64,000 nt of DNA, from contig OZ017795.1 of assembly GCA_963969395.1 (NCBI GenBank), positions 13,268,001 through 13,332,000 of the forward strand, written 5' to 3'. A program made the position numbers and the translations under genes. Positions 1 through 11,422 of the stretch are shown in pieces. The DNA comes from Pseudoscleropodium purum. Its lineage: Eukaryota; Streptophyta; Bryopsida; Hypnales; Brachytheciaceae. Under the pieces are notes generated by a model. It was not told the DNA's origin. It ran no database searches and saw nothing but the letters and a program-made list of their open reading frames with translations. Within the stretch, counting starts at the first letter, position 1. Each line of letters starts with the position of its first letter.

Positions 1-1544
1 TAATACATAAAGTTCCTAAATACAATCTTTACTAAACTCAAACAAACCCTACATTCTTTGAATATATGTAAAAAGGCAATTGGGCAATCAATTCTCATTT
101 AGAAAAATTAAGTGAACATACCTTGTAGTTGAAATAGATTCTCCCTAGCTCTTATAGTCTCTCTAGGAAGGGGACACTTTTAATCACCATTCCATTTCCA
201 CTTTAAAATTTTGTAACTAATTCCACAAAGGTTAAAAAACTATGAAACAATATGGGTTACATGTCAATATCATTTTTTTTCACTTTATAGGTGTTGAAAA
301 TTCTTTTCAAGAAGCCAAACTCCTTATAATGTATCCACATGGTAGATTCAACAAAGTAATGCTAAATAATTAATTAAAATTTCCAAAATAGCTTTAACAC
401 TTTTAATTTTAATTTTTAAAAATTCAACATTTTATTAAAAAAATTAAAAAAAGTCACTTAAGGGTGATTGCAAGAAAGACCTCTCTTTTTTTGCATCACA
501 TTGAGAGTAATGGAGTTCTTTTCTAATATAATTTTTGAAGATAGAATCCAATGAACTTGAAATTTTTATTAGAAATGGATGGTTGAATTTTAATCATATT
601 TTTTTTTAAATAAAAAAAATCGATTTATATTTAAAATTCATTTAAAAAAAATTTGTCACACTTTGAAGTTTAGGGATTTTTAATATTGGGGGGTACCCAA
701 AATTAATGATGTAGAGCTGAAATTTTTATGGTCTATTCCTATATTAGGGAGACATGTGTTTACTAAAGGAAATGTAAAAATATATTATTTTATGGCCTCT
801 ATATTTATACAAATAGGGTTTTTTTACGCACACAATTCTACACATTGAAGATGTTTTGACTTCATTTCTTTAGTGAAATTTGATCATCATCAAGTCCTTA
901 CAAATTATAAATTTTTAGTTTTTTATTCCATGTTTTTTTATTTATTACAAATTCATACCTCATTGTATCTATTTTCTATAACAAGTAGTCTTTTTTTTCT
1001 AATAATAATATTTGAGTACTTGCAATGATACTTTTAGCGATCAATTTTTTAAATCAAAGATTTGGATTGTTCTATTTATTAGTATTCTTAGTACTAAGTG
1101 CAAAAATTGTAGTTTTGGGAGATCTTCCTTGCAATCACCTTTAATTTGACATGCGTAAAATTAAAAAATACAAGTTTTTTATACAAATGGGATGGTCAGA
1201 GGTAAAACAATCTATGTAGGGTATATAAATGGTTAAGATTAATACTCTATGTAAAAGTTAGATTCAAACATAAATTAAGTATTTTTTTGGTATGTCTAAA
1301 TGTTTGAAATATTACAAGGGAAATGTCCAAAATGTTATAGAAATCTTTCATTCATATTGCCTAATTTTTGAATATTTTTGAAAACCTACATTACATCTTA
1401 AACCCTGCACAATAGGTTTTCTAAAACAAAAAAACTTAGAGGTTGACAAATACAAAAAAGATTGAACACTTAAATGTCAAAATCCTACCATTGATAATTT
1501 TGGCTACCCAAACCCTTTGCTTGGGAAAAAGAAATTATTGGCAC
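1..1544. other. AT-rich spacer, no gene seen
   Basis: Very AT-rich, with poly-A and poly-T runs and stop codons in all frames. I see no exon, RNA gene or recognisable transposon domain. It is probably old repeat-derived sequence. Confidence 0.5.
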
Positions 1545-2035
1545 TCAGATACCAAATTAGACCTTCACATATAGTAGGAGCTCTCAACTACTCATAGTTA
1601 TGTAAAAAGTAGGAATTGTTTTCAAAGTAAAATTTCAGACCTCATTTAAATAGTGTAGAATATTTTTTTCCAAAAAATTTTGAACTAAGTTAATTTGGAG
1701 AATCAAGTTAAATTTTATTTTTGAAAATTTGTTCGAGCCTCCAATCAAAAATTATAGACAATTTTCAGAGAGCGGTTGGAAGAAACATTTTCTATGACAT
1801 TTTCAAACATTCCCTCTGAATTTTGTCCATAATTGTATTTTGGAGGCTCAAAATCAAAAACAAGTTCTTGGAACCAAATATTAAATTGATTTCTCAACTT
1901 TTCATAGTTCGAAGTTTTTTGAAAAAAGTTATTGTATCATACCAAAAAGAGGTTAAAAATTGTATTGTGAACACATTTCTTGTGTTTTAAAAATGAGTAG
2001 TCAAGTTCTCATCTTCAAATTATCCCATATTCATC
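1545..2035. repeat. Foldback (inverted-repeat) element, diverged
   Basis: The left arm (about 1,560-1,775) reappears reverse-complemented in the right arm (about 1,805-2,030). Shared blocks, read in the left-arm sense, include CTACTCAT, GACCTC/AACCTC, CAAAAAA followed by GAACTA, GAGCCTCCAA and ATTCAGAG-like text. The arms meet at a short loop near 1,780-1,805. Arm identity is moderate with small indels, so this is an old copy. Size and shape fit a non-autonomous foldback DNA transposon (MITE-like). No target-site duplication could be fixed. Confidence 0.65.
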
Positions 2036-2800
2036 GAGGTTCATGATAGACAATGAATTTCATTATAAAAACAACCATCCACGATTCACTCACACTAAAT
2101 TATGTCAATGCTGAAGTTCCTTCAATTGGCCATCCAAACATTTTGTGGATGGTAGATGGACTTTTACTTTAGACTATCTAACTAACAAAAGACATTTTTT
2201 TGTTTTACAACAACTTGGTCATTTAATTCTTTCTGAATTTGGTGATTTCTTATTATTTATTTTATTTTATTTTCAGCATGCTTAGAAATCATTATTTTCC
2301 ATTGATCCTGTCCTATGGGTAGGGAATCGCAAATCAGTTGGTGAAGGATCTCTTTTAGAGCAACCTACCTTGGCTGAATGTGCATGCACAGCGTTGAACA
2401 GTTCATCTTGTGCGCCGATAACATTCTACAATTTCTTCTGAATCAATTCCAGTCACAATCAATTGCATTGAATTGTAACTGCGCTAAGTATACACGCCAA
2501 GTGAGATAATTGCTTCAATGAGTCCATTCATTCCGAACCCTACCGTTCCTGTCGTGGCCATTGCTTGCTATTGAAAGATGTCATATAAATTTCTTCTCTC
2601 TTTCTGTATTTGCAGGCAATTTGACAAAACAACTGCCAACAACGTTGCAAAACTATAGTCTATACTATACACTGAAACTTGCCTACCACCCTAGTTTCCC
2701 ATTAGTTCCCCCCTCTTCTCTCAAAAAATTTGTGAGCTATTGATTTTTTTGAAAAAAAATGCTTACCCTCAAAATTGACGTTGATTTCTCAAAAAATCAC
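2036..2800. other. Spacer, no gene seen
   Basis: AT-rich with a slightly more balanced stretch at 2,300-2,560. A 60-codon open frame at 2,561-2,743 has no recognisable motif and is treated as chance. Confidence 0.4.
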
Positions 2801-3361
2801 AAGATGTTGATCTTGTGAAATTTAATCTGAGCCGTTCAAATATAAAATACAAATACTGAATACGAATACGAGTACATGTACTGAATATGAGTACTAAATA
2901 TGGGTATTGAATATGCGTATTGAATACATGTATTGAATATGGATACAATATTGGATACGAGATCAATTGTCTCATATTGTTTGTCAAGAACTTTGATTTT
3001 GAAGATTACAAGAAGGGGTGGGGATGAGGGGGGTTGAGATAAAAAAATTTAAATCAAATTCTAAATGATAGGTGGAGATGGTAAAATAAAAAATTTTAAA
3101 TAAAAATTGAAGAGAGGAGTGTAATCTTTAGAATCAATGTTCTTGACAAACAATATGGGACAATTGATCTCATATCCAATACTATATCCTTATTCAATAC
3201 CCATATTCAATACATATATTCAATACTCGTATTCAATACCCGTATTCAATACACATATTTAATACTCATATCCAATACCCATACCCATATTCGTATTCAT
3301 ATTCAGTATTTGTATTTTATATTTGAACGACTCAGATTAAATTTCACAATATCAACATGTT
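2801..3361. repeat. Large hairpin element with internal TATTCAATAC repeats
   Basis: Left arm 2,801-3,010 and right arm about 3,120-3,361 are reverse complements with few mismatches. They share TTCTTGACAAACAATATG, GACAATTGATCTC and the outer block TCAGATTAAATTTCACAA. Much of each arm is an imperfect tandem array of a roughly 10-base unit (TATTCAATAC-like). The loop (3,011-3,119) is purine-rich. Transcription through it would give a stem of about 200 bp. It is most likely a MITE or foldback transposon; a source of small RNAs is possible but not shown. Confidence 0.8.
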
Positions 3362-3365
3362 TCAA

Positions 3366-3394
3366 TGTATAGTGACTCAAAGTGTCACTATACA
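3366..3394. repeat. Perfect 11-bp hairpin beside the large foldback
   Basis: TGTATAGTGAC at 3,366-3,376 is exactly reverse-complemented at 3,384-3,394, with a 7-base loop. It lies 5 bases outside the right arm of the neighbouring foldback and may be its end or a separate small palindrome. Confidence 0.7.
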
Positions 3395-4211
3395 CCTTGA
3401 GTGCCTAATAACTACATTCTCAGTCTATACTACATATCTCTAGCTAGTCCGTGCAATGTATTCTTAATTAAATCGTGGCTCAAAGACGAACCGTTAAATT
3501 GTAAACTAGCAAAAGCATCCGGCAACAAAAGAAGCAGACCCCTCGTAGCATAACCTCCAGCTCTCAATCTCAATCACATTCTACGTCTGAACTCCATTAG
3601 AAAGAACCTATCGTACACCTTCACCATCCGATTTGCAACTGCGACTTTCACTTACCTTGAAAGCCTCTAATATTCACCGCAGAACCGATACAAAGTGCAT
3701 GATCCAGAAAAAAAACGCTGCGGACTGGACCGGGGTGGCAAAGGCATGTTCACCAATGAATTACTGATATATTCCCACATTTCATACGATAACAGTTTCC
3801 GCAAGTAAAAGCTCCTGTCATCAACACATGGCTTACAATCACATCTAGTCTTTACATCTGTAACCTATTCGCAGTTCCTAGTACCCGAAACCGAAGCTTA
3901 CAATATTCAAAATCAAAACAAGCTGAGTAGAAGAAAATCTTGATGTCATTATATAGAGTCGATATGGTTATGCCATGTTGCCTTAGGGTGAGGTACAGTC
4001 AATATTTCAAACCAGTGACTTTGAAGACGAACCTTTCTCTGGAAAACAAAACAGTAGGAAAAAAAAGGTTAGCCATGAGTGGTCAGTTTTACTACAAGAA
4101 AATAAATCCGTACACAAATTCCCCTCCTGTGAGGGAGGGAGATGAAGAAGGTGTAAGGTATATGACACAAAGACAGTTAGGAACCTAATTCCGTCTCCTA
4201 GACTGACCCTC
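3395..4211. other. Spacer / probable 3' flank of the minus-strand genes
   Basis: Base composition becomes more balanced from about 3,480. No exon with a recognisable product was found. It could hold 3' UTR sequence of the minus-strand genes that end at 4,423 and 4,874. Confidence 0.35.
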
Positions 4212-4394
4212 TTACCAACAGCAACTCATATGACCTTCAACTAGCAAGCCGGGTGTAAGAATGACTCGGCTAAACGTCTTATGGCCACTGATCTCAAAAT
4301 GGAAATGGGGTTCGTTGACCTCAGGAGAGACTAGTTCTTGTATCCAAAATGAATCCTTGACAGTACCATGCATTGCCCCAAAATCAGACACCAA
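4212..4394 (-). repeat. Duplicated block, copy A (pairs with 5,240-5,390)
   Basis: On the minus strand this block can be read as a peptide containing FHFEISGHKTFSRVILTPGL. Copy B, inside the intron of the neighbouring gene, reads FHSEISGHRCLVKFILTHNL. Plus-strand text also matches (CTTCAA..AGCAAG, GACCACTGAT/GCCACTGAT, ATGGAAA). The duplication is diverged but clear. It may be a duplicated exon or UTR of the 140-aa gene's family; function unknown. Confidence 0.55.
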
Positions 4395-4422
4395 ACATGC
4401 TAAAGAGCTGAAAGTGATGAAA

Positions 4423-4845
4423 TTAGTATATGGCCCAATCTATGGAGTTACCCGATTTTTTGAAGAAACCACGGAGCCATGTAAACGGCCCTCCATGCTT
4501 GGTTGTGTCCACTTCACCCTCAGTTGTTTTCAGTTCATAGTTTGGTGATTCTTCATTTATGGACTCTCTTGGCTCCCGACTTACTCCCGTATAAGAATAT
4601 GAAGTCCCCGTTTCAATGATTCTGACTTCCTTAAGATCCTCACAATCATCAGAACTCAGAACCACGCCATCAGGGTCATCAGGTTTCTCGGCACACCAAT
4701 ACTCACGATAAGTTGCATTCGTATCTACTACTATTTGATAGGACTCATTGGGTTGCAATTTCTTCAATAAGGTGAATATGCCCGCAGTCCCTTCTTTCAA
4801 AGTGAGGGGTTTGTCAGTGCCATTGATCACCGTCGTCTTCGGCAT
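4423..4845 (-). CDS. Small uncharacterised plant protein, 140 aa (possibly DUF7748-like)
   Basis: A single-exon ORF from ATG at 4,845 to TAG at 4,423. The N-terminal half looks like a compact beta-rich domain, with motifs VINGTDKPLTLKEGTAG (residues 6-22), ATYREYWCAEK (44-54) and SSDDCEDLKEV. The C-terminal third is polar and acidic. There is no signal peptide or membrane span. The pattern (threonine/lysine-rich start, LKEGTAG, ATYREYWC) recalls small proteins of mosses and other plants that I believe are grouped as DUF7748; this is from memory and unverified. The ATG lies 28 bases past the stop of the upstream minus-strand membrane-protein gene, so both could sit on one transcript. I found no in-frame splice joining them. 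Function unknown. Confidence 0.65.
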   Translation of the reverse strand: MPKTTVINGTDKPLTLKEGTAGIFTLLKKLQPNESYQIVVDTNATYREYWCAEKPDDPDGVVLSSDDCEDLKEVRIIETGTSYSYTGVSREPRESINEESPNYELKTTEGEVDTTKHGGPFTWLRGFFKKSGNSIDWAIY

Positions 4846-4873
4846 TGCTGGAGATTTGGATTAATTGTTACTC

Positions 4874-6315
4874 TCAAGTTCTCGAACGGTTCCAATCTTG
4901 AATCACCCAATAGTCGCAGAGGATCACGAAATATGACAAAATGAAAAACAATGTGAAGAAGACGAGGGAGAAGAATACAAAAAACCAATTTAGCCAAAAA
5001 GCCTTGGGCTTCTTCCTTTCTTTTGAGTTGCTCGCGTCCCTCTTGAATCGAAACTTCTCTGGGCCCAGTCTTCGAAGCGTCAGTCCTCTATGTGCTGCCT
5101 CCTGCATGCCATTCAACACACCACGCTCTGAAATTTTCAAACATGCAAATCTACTAGATTTAAAAATAAGACAACTACAACATGAAAAATACAGCATACA
5201 TGGTAGTCTCCTAATACCAACACCATTCATCTCATCCAATATATTAAGGTCAGCCTCACTTCAATTAACAAGTTGTGTGTCAGAATGAATTTGACTAAAC
5301 ATCTATGACCACTGATTTCTGAATGGAAAACAGGGATTGCCTATTATCACTTCAAAACAGATTTGCAAGATCTCACTTTCAGTGCTTGCATATGAAATCA
5401 TACAATACATTGAGTGAGAAGAAAATGATACCAAGAGAGTTTGACTCTTAAGAGTACCCAAAGTGAACTTACACTCGAATATATTGGTTAAAAAGCTTAA
5501 AATAGTACATTATAACTTAAACTTGTTAAGATGGAAAGCACCTCTACTAAAATCCTGCAACAAAATGCAGTGACTTGACGGCAGAACACAACCTGCGGTA
5601 GATGCAGCTGCTATACATTTGATTCAAACTTCGGATTAGGTTCATAAGTGAGAACTAGAACATACACATAAACAAATTGGGTAGCTTTCAAACCTCGGAC
5701 TAGGTTTACAGATTTGAACTAGAACATACACATACTCTTAGTTCCCTCCTTTAGGGTTTGAATGAAGAGGAGGAAGAAACCCTAGAAGCGGAGATGCAAA
5801 CTCACCGCTTGCGCTTGCTTCTCAGTTTGAATCGAAAGCTCCAACGCCCGAAGTCCCGCGAATTTGTGCACCACCCCTACGATTGTGACAAACGTCCCAA
5901 ACCCTGTGAGCAGAATCGGCGACCAGATCTTCCCACACAAGGGCGTGCTTCCCGAAAGCTGGTTAGCCGCCAACTGCGACACAGCTGTGAACACCACTCC
6001 TTGAAAAACGGCAAACCAACCCACGATGTTATAAATCTCGTTCTTCAAGTCTGCGCTTCGCTTCTCCCTCCGGTCCACTCGTTTCCCCAGATCCTTCTGC
6101 TTCCTCTCCCACTCCTCCAACGCCGCTTGGAACACAGGGTCCGCGTTCTTGATGAGCACCAAGTGCGCGATCTCTCGGTAGGAAAAGGCCGACTTATCGT
6201 CGTCTACAACTTGCACGCCCTGTCCAGGAGTTCCAGTGGCTGGCGGAGTTCCACTAGCCGGCTGAGTTCCATTCGCCGGTCGAGTACCACTGGCTTGCGG
6301 AGTTGCACTAGCCAT
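4874..6315 (-). CDS. Plant integral membrane protein of unknown function, about 253 aa, two exons
   Basis: Exon 1 is 6,315-5,806 and ends at a GTGAGT donor. Exon 2 is 5,125-4,874, using an AG acceptor just after a pyrimidine tract. Both boundaries are phase 0, giving 170 + 83 codons. The start was chosen at MASATPQ, although the frame stays open upstream. The protein has a Thr/Pro/Gly/Ala-rich N-terminus (residues 1-40), a charged coiled-coil-like stretch (EEWERKQKDLGKRVDRREKR), two hydrophobic spans in exon 1 (NEIYNIVGWFAVFQGVVF and SPILLTGFGTFVTIVGVV) and a third in exon 2 (FWLNWFFVFFSLVFFTLFF) near the C-terminus. The 'NEIYN..VFQGVVFTAVSQ' block is typical of an uncharacterised plant membrane family. 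Reaction and partners are unknown. A 140-aa ORF follows 28 bases downstream. An alternative acceptor 2 bases upstream gives a stop, which supports the one used. Confidence 0.7.
5240..5390 (-). repeat. Duplicated block, copy B, within the intron
   Basis: This is the diverged second copy of the 4,212-4,394 block. Its minus-strand reading includes HSEISGHRCLVKFILTHN. It lies inside the 680-base intron of the membrane-protein gene, so it is not part of the mature message in the model given. It supports a local tandem duplication of part of this locus. Confidence 0.5.
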
Positions 6316-6524
6316 AACTTGACAGAGAGTCGCAATATGTAAACGATTTAGGGATTGGGACACATTCTGCGTTATCTTAAAGTGCGTTGCAGGGACGCTA
6401 TCGATAACCCTCAGTTCGCAGAACGTGCCCAATTTGTCTGCACAAATCGTCGGTAAAATAGTTCTAAATAGTGCCAGAAGCATTCAATATGTCCATTAAA
6501 AAATTGCAGACGGGTTGGCAGTGC
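6316..6524 (-). promoter_or_regulatory. Upstream region of the membrane-protein gene
   Basis: Sequence directly 5' of the minus-strand start at 6,315. The open frame continues upstream to 6,483 without a family match, so it is read as 5' UTR/promoter. Telo-box-like AAACCCTA/TAGGGTTT motifs lie in the gene's intron at 5,751-5,759 and 5,777-5,784. No TATA box was assigned. Confidence 0.3.
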
Positions 6525-6800
6525 TGTAGCAAGTGGTCCCCAGAGCTGTAGGCTTTGCTATTCTGAGATAGCCTCCGACATGTAAGTTACGTGACTGTAC
6601 ATAGATTTTCTGTAGAGAATACTGTTTCGCTCCCCAGCAACAGTGCAATTATTGTAGTCTTTTACAAGAGAGTCGTCGATCAGTCGTCTACAGGTAGAGA
6701 ATCCAAGGAGTGCCTTTGAAACTGGACAGACTTTGTACACCCATTAGAAACTACAGTACTAAATCCTCTCATTTCAATAGAAATCCAACGCCTTCCTTTC
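6525..6800. repeat. Dispersed repeat, copy 1 (pairs with 10,000-10,235)
   Basis: AGCAAGTGGTCCCCAGAG near 6,528 recurs exactly near 10,005. In both places it is followed by diverged but alignable text: GTAGGCTTTGC..AGCCTCCGACAT against GTCGCCTTCGACA..AGCCTTTGACAT, then GATTTTCT..ATACTGTT, and further on TTTCAAT(A/C)GA(A/G)AT..ACGCC. The copies share orientation and are 3.5 kb apart. It is probably an old transposon piece; no coding domain was recognised. Confidence 0.6.
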
Positions 6801-9800
6801 CGGACTTTACAACCTTCGAGAGGAGGTTATCGAACGTAACCTGCAGTCAGAGACTGGAATCGAGGTGACCGGAATTATCTTACCTACTATCATCCGAATT
6901 CCCGAGGGTTTCTTTGGAATCCTTTTCATGTCTGCTTTGGGCTTTTTTGGTTTGATTCTTGTGCATCGTTTTGGCACTAAGCGTCGTAATTTCGGGAGCG
7001 TATAAGTACATCGAGTTTTCAGAGTTAGTTGCAGATGCCAAAGGGTTTGTGATCAGGCAGGCACACTCGTAGTTCAGGTTCTGTAGAGGATTCTTCTGCT
7101 CAAATGAAACCGATGGTGTTCGAAAGAATGATAATTCCTGTACTGTAATGACAAATTTTGAGCTCAGTGTTGATTTGTCACCAATGGAGGTTCATGATCC
7201 TGTGGACATTGAACCTGTTACCGTAGATTATTGTGACTATTGATCCTGTTTTAGACAATGATTCTATAGTGGACGTCGTGCAATTAATGCTTATCAAACT
7301 AGTAGGCGTCAAAAAAAAATGCAAAATAATGGTCAATGCTTATCCTGCAATTTACATTCACTTAAAAAAAAAGTGTCCACAATAATGTATTAAGTAATAT
7401 TAACCCTAGAGCACTTCGACGTCCAAAATCTAGACGACGAACAAATTGAAATTCAATTTTCTTTCTTGTTACTGTTTGGATGAAAGTCATCTAATTTGTG
7501 GAGATTCTTTATGAAGTTATTGTCCTATCCAATGGTTGGATTTGGTATTACTAGAGTTCATATTACAAATTACAAATGTGGAAGTGTGTCAAGCCTAAAA
7601 TTGCATTGATTTTAATTCAAAATTGAATTTGCAAAAATGAGGTCATAGATTAATGGAACGCAAAATTTTCAAAAAACCACCACATCAAGAGAACCTTGTT
7701 TCAAATCCATTCCAACAAGTTTTACTCAAAAAAGAATAATATTTTGCTTGTAATTGAATTTAGAAGGAATTCAGAAATTTCCCTTTCAAAATTTATTAAA
7801 AAATATTGATGATAGCAATAGTGAATCTAACCATACGGATGGAATTTACAATTCAAAATCTACAACTCCTATTTGTATGTCAATTCCAAAATATTCTTCC
7901 AAATAGCACTTTATAATGATTTTCCCCAAATTGTCAATTTTGGGAAAGGATCCAGACATTTAGGGGTTAATAATAAATTTTTATAATAATAATGCTATTC
8001 AAGAGCATTCTTGTAGTAGTATACAAGAAAAGATAGTCAAATTGTAATGCAACAATGACTACAAAACAATCATTTTGTAGCGATTCTTCCTTCTTGATCC
8101 TCACAATGTATTGATTTTGCTAGTGTCTACGGATGAATCAACCCTTATTGATACATTTAATGTCTCTAATTCTTGTGAGATAGGTATTTTGAGAGTAATT
8201 ATCTTTCAACATCAATTAACATTTCTTTAAAGCAAAAGATTTGTGAATCTTTGTCAAGTCAAAGTTCAGATTACTTTCTTGATTTTCAAATCAAAGCAGA
8301 GCTTCAACTATTCACTCTTACAACTCAACTATTCATCATTGAATCATTTGATTTTGAAAGCTCTTGTGGAGTGTCATAAAGCAAATACATATACCTCAAT
8401 CTTATTCTCAAGCTCACATCGACATTGTCAGTTCTATCAATGTGAGGTTCCATGTAGAGACTATCCCTATAGAAGCCATCTCCAAACCTTTTGAATCAAA
8501 TTTTACAATTCTAATTGCTTTGACATCTATTGTTCTTGCAGCTCAAAGTTAGCACTTAGTGAGGTCACTCCCTTTTAGAAAATGCAATGGCTTGCGATAA
8601 CTTCCTATTTTATAGAAGGCTATTTACTTGGTTGAATGAATTATAAATACATGGTGTTTTTAAAATAATGATAAATGTTAGTTTTGGGGGGCACCCTATT
8701 GGGTGTTTATAATTTTTCATTTGGTTTCTTTAAATGTACACTATATTACTTATAAATAAATTTTCGCTTGCTTTGGAATTGTCAAAGTGTATAACAAGTC
8801 TATTAGTGCCATTTAAAACACCTATGTAAAAGAAAAAACAAGGAAAGAAAGGCAAACATTATAAATGCTACAAAAGAACAAATCAAGTACTAAGTCAAAA
8901 CTAGGTCTGTCTTTAATGACACATTTCATACGAGGTCACTATATTTTCCCTCTTGCACCTTTTCAGTGGCAATTCAATCCAATAATTGAACCTTAAACTT
9001 TGGATACTACACATAGGATATATAGTATTTTATTGGATAAGTATCCTATGTATCCAGAAATAAAAACATTTTTCAATTGAAGATAAAAATTGAATGAATC
9101 AATTCTTACATATCTATGGTATAATAAGCATTGCAATAAATTAAATTGTCAAGATCTATATGTTGTCATATATGATTATCTTCTTCATTAACAAAGACAA
9201 AATTTACTACATTTTGTTGATGGACTAAATACAAGTTTCTATTAACAAACAAGTGCCCCTTGGCAAGAACATCCAAGCTAACAAACTTTGTCGGGGTTGA
9301 TGTGTCAACTGGGTAGGTTGGAATACGTTAGATTAGAAAATCCACTGCATGCAACGGGCAATAGTTATAGTGCAGAATTGCATTGCTGGAAGCCAATGAA
9401 AGTGCAACACATTACCAATATTCTAGTCTCTATAGGTGTGTTGATAAATTCATAGTATACAATTCACACCAATATAGTCAATCAATTCAATGTTGTCAGC
9501 CACCGAATTCCACCATCTAGAGGACCCTTCCATTAGCATTAATCTCCCACCCATTTTCACAAAGTGTTTAAGTCATGTACTTAGGGCAAGTAATTGGGTG
9601 TTATTATCACATAATGACACCAAGTTCACATCTATTTAAAGATAGTTTAAGGTTGATAAAGATGTGGTTCAATAAATGTTGTATTAGGTGTCCACACTTG
9701 TAAAATAAATACTTATAAGAATGAATGGTAGCTTCTGCGAATAAATGAAGTGCTTTTAAAATGTTGAACTTGTACTTTTTAAGATGGTCGTGACCCCAAA

Positions 9801-9999
9801 ATATTAATGATTTTCTATTTTGGGTTCAAAAATTCATATCAATTCAAGTTTTTTCAGTCAATTTTACTAATTTGTTCTCTATCAAATATAGGCTACAGTC
9901 AACACATTGCACAAAATATCTAGATTGCTGGTAAATCTAGGTGGTCATAGGCTGTTCTACCTATTCCATATAAGGTACATTCTTGAAGTGACCATTTCT
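6801..9999. other. Long AT-rich spacer, no gene supported
   Basis: 6,801-7,030 is balanced in composition but has no clear exon. From 7,300 the sequence is AT-rich. Short open frames at 8,243-8,552 show no recognisable family. A small imperfect hairpin (GGATACT..ATAGGATA / TATCCTATGTATCC) lies at about 9,001-9,057. The motif ATTTAGGGGTTAAT at about 7,958-7,971 belongs to a recurring spacer motif described in the findings. Confidence 0.45.
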
Positions 10000-10235
10000 C
10001 CCAGGAGCAAGTGGTCCCCAGAGTCGTCGCCTTCGACATCCTGACGTAGCCTTTGACATATTGATTTTCTATTGGATATACTGTTCCAAAGTTCAGATGT
10101 TCCCATGCCAGTCAGATGCCAGCCACAGCTACAGTGCACAAGAAAAGACGGAGTCGTCCATGCAAAATCAAAAGAATGCTTTAAGTTACGAACTGGAACC
10201 TTGCTCATTTCAATCGAGATGTGACGCCTCTTCCC
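10000..10235. repeat. Dispersed repeat, copy 2
   Basis: Copy of the 6,525-6,800 block in the same orientation. The shared core is AGCAAGTGGTCCCCAGAG, with diverged flanks over about 230 bases. Open frames crossing it on either strand have no recognised domain. Confidence 0.6.
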
Positions 10236-11422
10236 TTGTGCGTTGATAAGTTTCTAGTACACATTCACTGTAGACACATTCTTGAATAAACCCAGGTCTA
10301 TTTTTCATTTTCAAGTAGTTCAAGATTATTCCTCTTACTTGTGTCGCAACCCAAAGTGATTGCATGTCAAAAACATTGGTTTGGAAAGGAAAAAAAAAAT
10401 TTGGACCATTTCTTGGTTTGTATATGTCATTCTCAAACAGGGGCCATGCTAATCTTCTCTTTATTGTTCCAATTTTATCAGATGACTCTGAAGAGACAAA
10501 GCAAAGTGACTGGTACATGATTGTATTTCCCTCTAAAACTAGCCAGCAAACCTCGTAGGAATTTATAAGTTACTACCATAATAGTCTAAATATGTAACGA
10601 GGGGGTGACTCTCCCAGTGGTGGCAAACTTTTGTGCATCAATAACTGACAAATAAATCTTCAGCAATTAGTTCATTGATGTGAGATGTGATGGTGCAGAG
10701 AAAGCCTTACCATTCAACGCTATCTTTAGTTAACTTTGCAGAGATACCTAAAGCATGACTACAAAAATGTAAGGAGCAAGTCAACACTGAGGAATCAAAC
10801 CCTGGCCAACGTCCAATCATGGACTATCCCAACATACCCCAACTTACCAAGGTCCCCCAAAACATTCATCTAAAAAGCACAAGTGCAAAACCACACATCA
10901 AAAAGTGCTACTTTTTTCTTGCTTCTAATCACTACTCACTTGTCCCGTCCAAGTTCAATTGCAACTTGTGTCTTTGTGACTGGTCAGTTGTACGGTCCAA
11001 GTCATAGGTCTACCTCCAACAGAGGATTAAGAATAGCACCATGCGGCGCAGGTTTAAATTCAGAATCACCCCATTCAGACTCTTTATTCACAAATGTCTT
11101 CCAACGCTAGTTTTCTTTTAAGGAGCAGGTAGTCACGGCTGGATTTTCACCTGTGATTCCAGATGGAAAAAACTAGATTTTGCAGGACAGCCCTACTATC
11201 CTGGACGTCAAGAAATACATTTAGCTGTCATTACTAACAACAACTCATAATCCGGCACAGGACTGAACCTGCAGGAAGCTGACAACACTAGAAAACTGGA
11301 TCAACAAGTATCATCATTGTCTGCCAAGGAACCACATCTAGCAAACCCTTTGGTAAACTGCCACTGTCATCAGTGAGCCACTACATTTCTTTGCCCACAG
11401 ACGGTGCTCCATACTAATCATA
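10236..11422. other. Spacer / 3' flank of the gene at 11,423
   Basis: Mixed composition with no recognisable exon. A 102-codon minus-strand frame (10,210-10,518) has no family signature. The part nearest 11,422 is probably 3' UTR of the minus-strand gene. Confidence 0.35.
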
